Origin: Aquirhabdus sp.
GTDB lineage: Bacteria > Pseudomonadota > Gammaproteobacteria > Pseudomonadales > Moraxellaceae
NCBI GenBank assembly: GCA_030150135.1
Contig: JASLGO010000029.1
Span: forward strand, 1 to 15,754
Reading direction: 5' to 3'
Length of the DNA: 15,754 nucleotides
The notes beneath the pieces were generated by a model that did not search any database, was not told where the DNA came from, and saw only the letters and a program-made list of their open reading frames with translations. Below, piece by piece: positions 1-6,451 of this stretch. Each line of letters opens with the position of its first letter. The first letter of the stretch is position 1. The position numbers and the translations under genes were made by a program.

Positions 1-67
1 GTGTTGGCGATGAAAGTCGCCATGCGGTTTTCTGATCTTTCAATCACTGAACAATAAGGATGATCCC
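1..67. other. Left-edge non-coding or gene-end segment with a small hairpin
   Basis: This segment lies before the first complete gene. A 6-bp stem TGGCGA/TCGCCA (5-10 and 17-22) with loop TGAAAG is followed by a broken T-rich stretch. It could be a weak plus-strand terminator of a gene left of the window. The plus frame starting at base 1 is also open until a TAA at 55-57, so the last 18 codons of an upstream gene are equally possible. The sequence does not decide between these. AAGGA near 56-60 is the ribosome binding site of the next gene. Confidence 0.25.
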
Positions 68-403
68 ATGTCTGGACATTTCGAGTTAAAAACAAGTAAA
101 GACGAACAAACCTATTTCGTGCTGAAAGCGGGGAATGGTCAGGTAATCCTGAAAAGTGAGATGTACACAACACGCGCCGCAGCACTGAATGGCATTAAGT
201 CAGTACAGACCAATAGTCCATTGGATGAGCGCTATGAACGTGATGTCAGTAAGTCTGGCAAGCCTTATTTTAATCTGAAAGCTGGTAATCATCAGGTGAT
301 TGGCACCAGCCAGTTATACGAAGCAGAAGCGGGTCGTGACAATGGTATTGAATCGGTTAAGGCCAATGGTCAAACCACTGATGTCCGCGATGTGACTGAA
401 TGA
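68..403 (+). CDS. DUF1508 (YegP-like) protein with two tandem repeats
   Basis: This encodes a 111-residue cytoplasmic protein of the DUF1508/YegP family. Two copies of the unit are visible, about residues 4-52 and 55-102. Both carry the family pattern of an aromatic strand, then YF.LKAGN.QVI, then a tail with NGI.SV (YFVLKAGNGQVI at 16-27 and YFNLKAGNHQVI at 67-78). Family members are small and often exist as such duplications. No biochemical role is established, although some are noted as stress- or general-response proteins. The start is supported by AAGGA about 8 nt upstream of the ATG. No partner gene is obvious on either side, and transcription probably ends at the hairpin at 568-605. 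Family assignment is confident; function is unknown. Confidence 0.9.
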   Translation: MSGHFELKTSKDEQTYFVLKAGNGQVILKSEMYTTRAAALNGIKSVQTNSPLDERYERDVSKSGKPYFNLKAGNHQVIGTSQLYEAEAGRDNGIESVKANGQTTDVRDVTE

Positions 404-438
404 TGTACTGAGTCTTTATTTATTGTCAGAAGTGAGAT

Positions 439-520
439 AGCTCATTGAGCTTGTCGAAATGTGCGGTGACACGGAACCACACTTCGATGGTTGATGAGCT
501 TGTCGAATCACAAGCTCAGT
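439..520. repeat. Intergenic palindromic element with repeated GAGCTTGTCGAA
   Basis: GAGCTTGTCGAA occurs at 447-458 and again at 496-507. The second copy forms a 9-bp hairpin (TGAGCTTGT 495-503 with ACAAGCTCA 510-518). The 510-517 arm could pair with the first copy instead. Between the copies lies an imperfect hairpin: TCGAA 454-458 with TTCGA 483-487, and inside it GTGCGGT 461-467 with ACCACAC 476-482, containing one mismatch. The nested symmetry resembles REP-type extragenic palindromes. Whether it is repeated elsewhere in the genome cannot be seen from this window. Confidence 0.5.
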
Positions 521-567
521 GTTCTTCTCTCCGTAATGTCTATGTTGTAAAGATGATAAACATGGTT

Positions 568-605
568 AAATGAGCAGATTAAGCAATTAGTCTGCTCATT
601 TTTTT
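568..605 (+). terminator. Rho-independent terminator after the DUF1508 gene
   Basis: An 11-bp perfect stem, AAATGAGCAGA (568-578) and TCTGCTCATTT (591-601), encloses a 12-nt loop and runs into a tract of seven T ending at 605. It is the strongest terminator in the window. It sits only 20-odd bases before the start codon of the next gene, which is odd (see findings). Confidence 0.85.
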
Positions 606-624
606 GGTTAATGTTGAATTATTT

Positions 625-1284
625 ATGCACAGTTTGCGTGATATACGAAAGTTCCGCCCTGATGTTTTTAAAGCACCTCGTGGCTTTGTCCAACCAGTTT
701 TTTCTGACCAGCCCATTGTTCTAGAAATAGGTGCGGGTGTTGGTCTACATGCGCTGAGCTTTGCGCGAGAAAATCCTGATAAACAAGTCTTTGCCATCGA
801 ACGAACTGCTGAAAAATTCCAGAAATTCCATCAGTCTTTTTTATCCGAAGGGTCGCAGAATCTTAACCCGATTCATGCCGATGCAATTCCGTGGGTGGTT
901 CATGCATTACCGCCTGCATGTTTGCAGCAAGTCTTTATTTTATATCCGAATCCTGAACCTAAAAATCCAGCACAGCGCTGGTTTAATATGCCGTTTATGC
1001 AGTTTTTGTTGTCCAGAATGAAGTCGAATGCGACGTTGACATTAGCCAGTAATATCACTGAGTATTTGGATGAAGCCGAACAACAATTGATCAATACATG
1101 GCACTTACCTTATCTGCGCTCACCTGTGACGACAGAGCGTCGAACACATTTTGAGATTAAGTATATTGAGCGCGGCGAAGCGTGTGGACAGTTGCTGGTG
1201 ACGAAGACAGCGGATTACCAAACATTATTTGATACGTTTTCTCCAGAACGTCTAATGTCAGAAACTTGGTTTCAGAAAACCTGA
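625..1284 (+). CDS. TrmB-family SAM-dependent methyltransferase, divergent paralogue
   Basis: This encodes a 219-residue class I methyltransferase related to tRNA (guanine-N7)-methyltransferase TrmB. The SAM-binding motif LEIGAGVG is at residues 33-40, with an acidic residue at the end of the next strand (AIER, 57-60). A TrmB-like signature THFEIKYIERGEACGQL is at 174-190. The family block usually reading FYPDPWPKKRH appears as LYPNPEPKNPAQRW (106-119), so the conserved Asp is Asn and the Trp is Glu. That makes it doubtful that it methylates G46 of tRNA; it may be a paralogue with another substrate. A TTG at 604 is in frame but lies in the terminator T-tract. ATG 625 is chosen, although no good ribosome binding site precedes it. 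The fold is confident, the substrate is not. Confidence 0.75.
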   Translation: MHSLRDIRKFRPDVFKAPRGFVQPVFSDQPIVLEIGAGVGLHALSFARENPDKQVFAIERTAEKFQKFHQSFLSEGSQNLNPIHADAIPWVVHALPPACLQQVFILYPNPEPKNPAQRWFNMPFMQFLLSRMKSNATLTLASNITEYLDEAEQQLINTWHLPYLRSPVTTERRTHFEIKYIERGEACGQLLVTKTADYQTLFDTFSPERLMSETWFQKT

Positions 1285-1430
1285 TTTCAGAAAGTTTGAA
1301 AAATTCTGTATAGCAATTGTCTGGTGTAATTGTTGTTGGCGTGTAGATTGCTGTATTGTTCGCGTATGAATAGTTTGGTTGTAATAACAGCTCATAAATC
1401 GTTAGATTTCTTAAAATAGGGTATGTTGAT

Positions 1431-2594
1431 ATGAAGATTTCTCATCATGTTCGGCTAGCGGCATTGACCGTTGCAGTGTTGTCGAGCTTAACGCTGTCAG
1501 GTTGTAGCAAAAAAGAAGCAGCGACGAATAGCGATACTTTAGAAGTTAAAATTGGTCACTCTGCGCCGTTGACTGGTGCACAAGCGCATTTGGGCAAAGA
1601 TGCTCAAAATGGCGCACAGTTAGCGGTTGATGATTTAAATACGCAAGGCATCAAGATTGGTGGTAAGAAAGCTCATTTCACACTGGATGCAGTGGATGAC
1701 CAAGCCGATGCGCGTATCGCGACAACCGTTGCTCAGCAGTTAGTCGATGATAAAGTCAGTGGTGTGATCGGACATCTTAACTCATCAACAACACTGCCAG
1801 CATCACGTTTGTATAATCAAAATGGCATCGTACAAATTAGCCCATCGGCGACCAATCCAACTTATACCCAGCAAGGCTTTGGTAATGCATTTCGTGTGAT
1901 GGCGAATGATGTGCAGCAAGGCCACGCACTTGGAACTTATGCGGTTACGGCATTGAATGCGAAGCGTATTGCTGTGATTGATGATAAAACAGCTTACGGT
2001 GCAGGACTTGCGGCCGAGTTTGAGAAAGCAGTCAAAGACGCTCATGGCAATCTCGTGACTCATGAATATACAACGGATAAAGAAACTGACTTCAATGCGA
2101 TTCTGACTCGTATTAAAGGAACAAATCCTGATCTCGTGTTTTTTGCGGGCATGGATGGTCAAGGTGCTGCGATGGTGCAGCAGGTGAAGAATCTTGGTCT
2201 GAATGCACAATTCATGGGTGGTGATGGGATTTATACGCCTGAATTCTTGAAGTTAGGTGGTAAGTCTGCGGATGGTACTGTTGCAAGTTTACCGGGTGCG
2301 CCGTTGGTACAAATGCCTAAAGGTCCAGAGTTTCAGAAGAAATTTGAAGCGAAATATGGCCCAATCCAACTTTACGGTGCGTACAACTATGATGCCGTGA
2401 TGGTCATGGTTGATGCAATGAAGCGTGCGAACTCGATTGATCCCAAAGTTTACGTCAAGGAAATGAAAACGACCAATTGGCCAGGCGTGACAACGACGAT
2501 CAGCTTTGATAGTAAAGGTGACTTGAATAAAGCGAGCATCACGATTTATAAAGCTGAGGGTGGCAAATGGGTTCCGCTCAAGACTGTTGAATGA
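1431..2594 (+). CDS. Branched-chain amino acid type ABC transporter substrate-binding lipoprotein
   Basis: This encodes a 387-residue periplasmic binding protein of the LivJ/LivK (type I periplasmic binding) family. A lipoprotein signal is clear: basic n-region, hydrophobic core, and lipobox L22-S23-G24-C25, followed by SKKEA, so the mature protein would be lipid-anchored at Cys25. The mature part opens with VKIGHSAPLTGAQAHLGKD, the typical first strand and ligand loop of this family. Later motifs include IGHLNSSTTLPAS and NYDAVMVMVDAMK. Leu/Ile/Val or a related amino acid is the expected ligand, but the family also binds amides, urea and aromatic acids. No permease or ATPase genes (livHMGF) are adjacent, so it is an orphan that must work with a transporter encoded elsewhere. 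A strong terminator follows at 2619-2651, suggesting a single-gene unit. Confidence 0.88.
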   Translation: MKISHHVRLAALTVAVLSSLTLSGCSKKEAATNSDTLEVKIGHSAPLTGAQAHLGKDAQNGAQLAVDDLNTQGIKIGGKKAHFTLDAVDDQADARIATTVAQQLVDDKVSGVIGHLNSSTTLPASRLYNQNGIVQISPSATNPTYTQQGFGNAFRVMANDVQQGHALGTYAVTALNAKRIAVIDDKTAYGAGLAAEFEKAVKDAHGNLVTHEYTTDKETDFNAILTRIKGTNPDLVFFAGMDGQGAAMVQQVKNLGLNAQFMGGDGIYTPEFLKLGGKSADGTVASLPGAPLVQMPKGPEFQKKFEAKYGPIQLYGAYNYDAVMVMVDAMKRANSIDPKVYVKEMKTTNWPGVTTTISFDSKGDLNKASITIYKAEGGKWVPLKTVE

Positions 2595-2618
2595 TAGATT
2601 GAGCCATTGTCTGATTAG

Positions 2619-2651
2619 AGCCGTACAGCGTTAATGCTTGTACGGCTTTTT
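2619..2651 (+). terminator. Rho-independent terminator after the binding-protein gene
   Basis: The stem AGCCGTACA (2619-2627) pairs with TGTACGGCT (2639-2647). Two further G-C pairs can form inside the loop, and five T follow. It begins 24 bases after the stop codon of the binding protein. Confidence 0.88.
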
Positions 2652-2694
2652 CTTTGGTGTAATTTTATATCAGTGATTTAGGGATGATCTGCGT

Positions 2695-3234
2695 ATGAGT
2701 TCTATGGCTAATCGAGTTGGAAATTGGGGCAAGAATTTTCTTCGTTCGGATAAACCGTCCAAGCCTTCGATGATCTGGCGATTGCAGCGTGGTTTTATCT
2801 TTACTCTGATGAATAAGTTGATTGGGATGTCGATTCCTTTTGTTCGGCGGAATCACTTTCGTGTGGTTGAGCTTAGGACGGGTTATTTGAAGGCGGAGAT
2901 TGCGTTAAAGGGTAATAAAAATCACATAGGAACGATGTATGCAGGTGCGATGTTTTTGCTTGCTGAAGTGCCGGGAGGCATTGTTGCATTATTTGAGTTT
3001 GGTTCTGGGTATTTCCCGATTTTGAAAGAGCTGACGATGCGCTATCTGTTGCCTGCGACGTCTGATTTGACGATTGAGGTTTCGTTGACGCAGGCTGAGT
3101 TGGATGCGATTAAACAAGCGGCAGACGAGAAGGGCAAGAGTGATTTTACGCTGACGCTGGATTTGAAGGATGCGAAAGGCGTAGTTGTTGCACAGTCGGT
3201 GGCGTTGTATCAGTTGCGGGTGAAAGGGAAATAA
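2695..3234 (+). CDS. DUF4442 / hotdog-fold thioesterase-like protein
   Basis: This encodes a 179-residue soluble protein. The central segment NKNHIGTMYAGAMFLLAEVPGG (about residues 74-95) matches the hotdog-fold helix pattern of DUF4442/YiiD-C-type proteins (N-H-x-G-T-x-x-A-G-A...AE..GG). The conserved block LKELTMRYLLPATSDLTIEV follows, as in PaaI-like thioesterases. An acyl-CoA thioesterase or acyl-binding role is the family expectation; no substrate can be read from the sequence. The start is supported by AGGGAT 9 nt upstream. The preceding terminator and unrelated neighbours suggest its own transcript. The last 25 bases overlap, tail to tail, the 3' end of the MORN gene on the other strand, and no terminator separates them. 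Confidence 0.75.
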   Translation: MSSMANRVGNWGKNFLRSDKPSKPSMIWRLQRGFIFTLMNKLIGMSIPFVRRNHFRVVELRTGYLKAEIALKGNKNHIGTMYAGAMFLLAEVPGGIVALFEFGSGYFPILKELTMRYLLPATSDLTIEVSLTQAELDAIKQAADEKGKSDFTLTLDLKDAKGVVVAQSVALYQLRVKGK

Positions 3235-4136
3235 ACTTGGAGGTAATTCAATTTTATTTTCATATTGCTACCTTCATCAAGGTAATCATATTTGTTATAA
3301 ATGTAGGGACTTCCTTCCAAAAATATGCCTGCATACATTGCCCCACTTGGCCAGATCATTATCCCTTCGCCTTGTGGTAAGTTATTTACAAAATCACCTT
3401 CGTAGTATTGTCCGTTTGCCCAACTCATCGTACCCGTGCCACTTTTTACACCATTAAGAATGGTACCTTCGTAGCGATCTCCATTTGGTAAAACATATAT
3501 TCCTTTTCCTGTCATATGACCTTCAATTAGATCACCTTCATAACTCGTACCATTTTTTAATATAAAAGTACCTTTCCCAGTTAAATGACCATTCACAAAA
3601 TCACCTTCATAACGATCTCCGTTGTTCAATAGAAGAGTGCCTTTTCCATTTGAGTGACCGTTCACAAAGTCACCTTCGTAGCGATCTCCATTTGGTGATG
3701 TTGATACACCTCTTCCAGTTCTATGCCCATCAACAAAGTCACCTTCGTAACGACTCCTATTCGGCCAGATTGAAATGCCATGCCCAGTGCGAGAGTTATT
3801 TACGAACTCACCTTCGTAACGCTCACCATCCGCATTGATTAAAAGACCTTTTCCTGTGAGCTGGCCTTGTGTGAAGTAGCCTTCGTAATGCTCATTTAGT
3901 TTCTTATCTTTATCCAGCCACTCCATGACTCCATTGCCTTCTGCATAACCATTGGGACACTTTCCTGTCCAAGTCACACTTTCTCCATCAAGAGGGAAAT
4001 TGTCAAATATTTTACAACCTTGATTGTCGCTGATCCAAGTTGCGGCAACTACTTTAGTGGATAGTACGAATAGACTTAGAATTAATATATTGATTTTTTT
4101 ATATTGAATACTTTTTTGAGAGTTTGGTTTTCTCAT
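3210..4136 (-). CDS. Exported MORN-repeat protein, nine 23-residue repeats
   Basis: This encodes a 308-residue protein with a basic N-terminus and a hydrophobic stretch INILILSLFVLSTKVVAA (15-32), so it is probably exported with cleavage near Ala31-Ala32. A spacer with two cysteines (41 and 60) may form a disulfide. MORN units then begin at Tyr84, 107, 130, 153, 176, 199, 222, 245 and 268, exactly 23 residues apart, with the pattern YEGDFVNGH.TGKG....NGDR. The DNA shows the same 69-bp period over about 3267-3887. A tail without repeats (about 278-308) ends in LNYLQVYFPFTRN. A GTG at 4145 is in frame, but GGTGA at 4146-4142 sits at ribosome-binding-site distance from ATG 4136, so 4136 is preferred. 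MORN repeats form beta-hairpin sheets involved in protein or lipid contacts. The specific function is unknown. Confidence 0.88.
   Translation of the reverse strand: MRKPNSQKSIQYKKINILILSLFVLSTKVVAATWISDNQGCKIFDNFPLDGESVTWTGKCPNGYAEGNGVMEWLDKDKKLNEHYEGYFTQGQLTGKGLLINADGERYEGEFVNNSRTGHGISIWPNRSRYEGDFVDGHRTGRGVSTSPNGDRYEGDFVNGHSNGKGTLLLNNGDRYEGDFVNGHLTGKGTFILKNGTSYEGDLIEGHMTGKGIYVLPNGDRYEGTILNGVKSGTGTMSWANGQYYEGDFVNNLPQGEGIMIWPSGAMYAGIFLEGSPYIYNKYDYLDEGSNMKIKLNYLQVYFPFTRN
3267..3887 (-). repeat. 69-bp tandem repeats inside the MORN gene
   Basis: Nine in-frame units of 69 bp without any length variation encode the MORN repeats. Units four and five (starting at residues 153 and 176) are the most alike, sharing DRYEGDFVNGH, and the outer units are more diverged. 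Such arrays can gain or lose units by slippage or recombination. Confidence 0.85.
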
Positions 4137-4180
4137 TAAGGTCACCGTTTTTAGTATTAGGTATTATCTTTATTAACATA

Positions 4181-4205
4181 AAAAAGAGTGCGCAAAAGCG
4201 CACTT
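4181..4205 (-). terminator. Rho-independent terminator of ygfZ
   Basis: On the minus strand a GC-rich 7-bp stem (AGTGCGC, 4187-4193 as read on plus, with GCGCACT 4198-4204) has a 4-nt loop. It is followed by TCTTTTTTA. It begins six bases after the ygfZ stop codon and lies upstream of the MORN gene, so the two minus-strand genes are separate units. Confidence 0.88.
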
Positions 4206-4210
4206 ACATT

Positions 4211-4945
4211 TTAAACAACCCGCCCAACTTCACCATTCAACGCATCAGGCAAAGGCAAAACCACTAAACCAGCCTCAACCAACGATTCAGGTTTCGCAAC
4301 GACTAACGCTTCCCAACCGTCAGAAGTCGCAACGACATTCACAATATCTACATTCGGCGCAAAAGTCTGACCGACTTGAGGCAGCGTGCCTGCGCCTTGA
4401 ACATGATGTAGCCATGCTTTCGGTTTTGCACGGAAATAGAGGCGAGCAACGATTTCTTGGCCGAGATAACAGCCTTTGTCGTAATCCACACCAGCGCGTT
4501 GATGGAGACGCAGCTCTTGAGGTTGGAACAATCCTGCATTGTCAGCGGTAATCCATGCCGCACCTTGTACAATCGCAGTTTTTTGCCATTCATCAATCGT
4601 TGTAGTACTTTCATTTGCTTGAAAATCAGCGGAACCATTGTTGATGACTGGATAAATCTCCTGCGCATCCGAAGCGGTCATTTTAGAAAACGCACCATAT
4701 TTACGAATATGCGCTTTAAAACTATCCAACAAATCGGTAGAAATGATCACGTCAAATTGTTCAGCACTGTGACGTGTCAACCATAACCCAAATGCGATAC
4801 GACCTTTTAGATCGCAAATGGCTGTCGGGTGATGCTCATCACTACGGATACGGGTTACATCGACCGTCACCTGACCTTGAAGAAATTTCTCAGTATCTAC
4901 GCCTGTGAGCGTGAGTGTGCTGAAAGAAAGAGGACGTGTAGACAT
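4211..4945 (-). CDS. ygfZ: YgfZ/GcvT-domain folate-dependent Fe-S cluster protein
   Basis: This encodes a 244-residue protein of the YgfZ branch of the GcvT (tetrahydrofolate-binding) fold. The family signature KGCYLGQE lies at 157-164 with the essential Cys159, followed by IVARLYFR. The N-terminal FLQGQVTVDV (21-30) is also typical. YgfZ supports assembly or repair of certain iron-sulfur enzymes in the cytoplasm. It is shorter than the Escherichia coli protein (about 326 residues), mainly in the C-terminal part, as in other Moraxellaceae-type versions (inference). A longer in-frame start exists at 4996, but GGAAGG seven bases before ATG 4945 and the family N-terminus favour 4945. It is divergent from the flavoprotein gene and followed by its own terminator. 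Confidence 0.9.
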   Translation of the reverse strand: MSTRPLSFSTLTLTGVDTEKFLQGQVTVDVTRIRSDEHHPTAICDLKGRIAFGLWLTRHSAEQFDVIISTDLLDSFKAHIRKYGAFSKMTASDAQEIYPVINNGSADFQANESTTTIDEWQKTAIVQGAAWITADNAGLFQPQELRLHQRAGVDYDKGCYLGQEIVARLYFRAKPKAWLHHVQGAGTLPQVGQTFAPNVDIVNVVATSDGWEALVVAKPESLVEAGLVVLPLPDALNGEVGRVV

Positions 4946-5005
4946 GAGAGAACCTTCCGCTGAATGAGATGTAATACAGTTGATGTTGATGAGCATTATC
5001 CGTTA

Positions 5006-5037
5006 TTTATAGGTCAAAGATGTATAAGACAAGTCAA
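5006..5037 (-). promoter_or_regulatory. Possible ygfZ promoter
   Basis: Reading the minus strand, TATAAA (5011-5006) is a good -10 box. Candidate -35 boxes upstream are TTGTCT (5032-5027, 15-bp spacer) and TTGACT (5037-5032, 20-bp spacer). Neither spacing is ideal, so only the -10 is reasonably convincing. The resulting leader would be about 55 nt. Confidence 0.3.
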
Positions 5038-5168
5038 AAAGAGGCTCATTTTGTGCGTTATTTTATTCATGTGACTTTGCGTTTCTGTAAGCGTTGGCTT
5101 GGTAATGTTACACTTTAACTCGCCTTGTAATACCCCTTGATGATTATTGAGCTCCTTAAGATCTGATT

Positions 5169-6440
5169 ATGTTGATGAACCCTCCCGAAAAAAGCGTAAA
5201 CCAACAATGTACCATTGCGATTATTGGCGCTGGCCCAGCGGGATTGATGGCGGCTGAAAGTATTATTGCCGCAGGACATAAAGTGATCGTTTTTGAACAA
5301 AAACCATCGGTTGGACGTAAGTTTTTGATGGCAGGAAAGGGTGGACTCAATATTAGTCATAGTGAACCTTTTGACGATTTTGTACAGCGCTATGATCAAC
5401 CTGATTGGCTTAAACCGATGTTACAAGCATTTCCGCCGAGTGATTTACGTGCGTGGGTTGAAGGGCTTGGGATTGAGACATTTATTGGTACGTCACGGCG
5501 AGTTTTTCCTGCGGAGATGAAGGCTGCCCCTTTGCTGCGTGCATGGGTTTCACGACTGAAAGAAAGTGGGGTTGTGTTTCGCTTGCGTCATCATTGGCAA
5601 GGGTTGAACAAAGATCATCTCTGGCAGTTTCATACGCCAGAGGGTGAGCAGTTGTATTCGTTTGATGCAGTGGTTTTAGCGTTAGGCGGTGCGAGTTGGG
5701 CGCGTTTAGGATCAGATGGTGCGTGGTTGCCGTGGTTGGCAGAACGCCATGTGGTGACAACTGATTTTAAACCGTCTAATGGTGGTTTTATCGTCCAGTT
5801 TAGCCCGTTTATACAAGCACTTGCAGGTGAGCCTGTGAAGTCGATTGTGGCTTCAACGATTGCACCATCTTCAAACCAAATCATCCAAAAATCGGGTGAT
5901 CTCATCATTACTGAACAGGGCGTGGAAGGTGGCGTAATTTATGCATTATCGCGTCCTCTACGAGAATCCATCCTGCAAACAGGACAGGCAAAGTTGACAC
6001 TTGATCTGATGCCAGATCGTACGGAAGCGCAACTCAATGAGCTTTTATCCAAACCGATTGGCAAGTTGACGTTAGCGCGATTCTGGCGACGACAAATTGG
6101 TTTGGATGGCGTAAAAGCGGCTCTGGTTCGAGATCAAGTGCCGAGACAATTATGGGTGGATGGTCAGGCGATTGCTCATGCAATTAAAAATTTGACCATC
6201 ACGATTGTGGGCATGCGTCCGATTGATGAGGCAATCAGTACCGTCGGTGGCGTGAGTCGGTTAGCGGTGGACGATAACCTGATGCTCAAGCAGTGGCGAG
6301 GCGTATTTTGTACTGGAGAGATGTTAGATTGGGATGCGCCAACAGGCGGTTATTTACTGACAGCTTGCTTCGCCAGTGGGCGTTGGGTGGGTGTTGGGGT
6401 GAGTGATTGGCTGGCACATCATGCAAGCCAATCTCAATAA
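5169..6440 (+). CDS. HI0933/TIGR03862-type FAD-dependent oxidoreductase
   Basis: This encodes a 423-residue flavoprotein of the HI0933-like family, closest in pattern to the TIGR03862 (PP_4765-type) subgroup. The dinucleotide-binding motif IAIIGAGPAGLMAAE (16-30) is followed by the family block VGRKFLMAGKGGLNISHSE (48-66). The C-terminal FAD-contact segment contains CTGEMLDWDAPTGGYLLTAC. Members are annotated NAD(P)/FAD-dependent oxidoreductase or aminoacetone oxidase family, but no physiological substrate is firmly known. ATG 5169 and ATG 5175 are both possible starts, and no strong ribosome binding site distinguishes them. It converges on copB with only 11 bp between the stop codons, and no terminator hairpin is visible there. 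The copper genes are on the opposite strand, so no functional link is implied. Confidence 0.85.
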   Translation: MLMNPPEKSVNQQCTIAIIGAGPAGLMAAESIIAAGHKVIVFEQKPSVGRKFLMAGKGGLNISHSEPFDDFVQRYDQPDWLKPMLQAFPPSDLRAWVEGLGIETFIGTSRRVFPAEMKAAPLLRAWVSRLKESGVVFRLRHHWQGLNKDHLWQFHTPEGEQLYSFDAVVLALGGASWARLGSDGAWLPWLAERHVVTTDFKPSNGGFIVQFSPFIQALAGEPVKSIVASTIAPSSNQIIQKSGDLIITEQGVEGGVIYALSRPLRESILQTGQAKLTLDLMPDRTEAQLNELLSKPIGKLTLARFWRRQIGLDGVKAALVRDQVPRQLWVDGQAIAHAIKNLTITIVGMRPIDEAISTVGGVSRLAVDDNLMLKQWRGVFCTGEMLDWDAPTGGYLLTACFASGRWVGVGVSDWLAHHASQSQ

Positions 6441-6451
6441 TGGATGAGATG

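Noticed and set aside
1..57. Open plus-strand frame reaching the left edge, ending in TAA
   Set aside because: Eighteen codons with no recognisable sequence are too little to call a gene end; a hairpin in the same place fits non-coding DNA equally well.
579..797. Minus-strand open frame of 72 codons opposite the TrmB-like gene
   Set aside because: It lies within the clearly coding opposite strand, begins without a ribosome binding site and shows no recognisable domain.
1803..2210. Minus-strand open frame of 135 codons inside the binding-protein gene
   Set aside because: It is antisense to a well-conserved binding-protein domain, and its product is Cys/His/Ile-rich as expected of a shadow frame.
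4211..4945. GcvT aminomethyltransferase of the glycine cleavage system
   Set aside because: The KGCYLGQE motif with its cysteine marks the YgfZ branch, and gcvH or gcvP are not nearby.
6441..6451. Bidirectional terminator expected between the flavoprotein gene and copB
   Set aside because: Only 11 bp separate the stop codons and no stem with flanking T or A tracts was found there.
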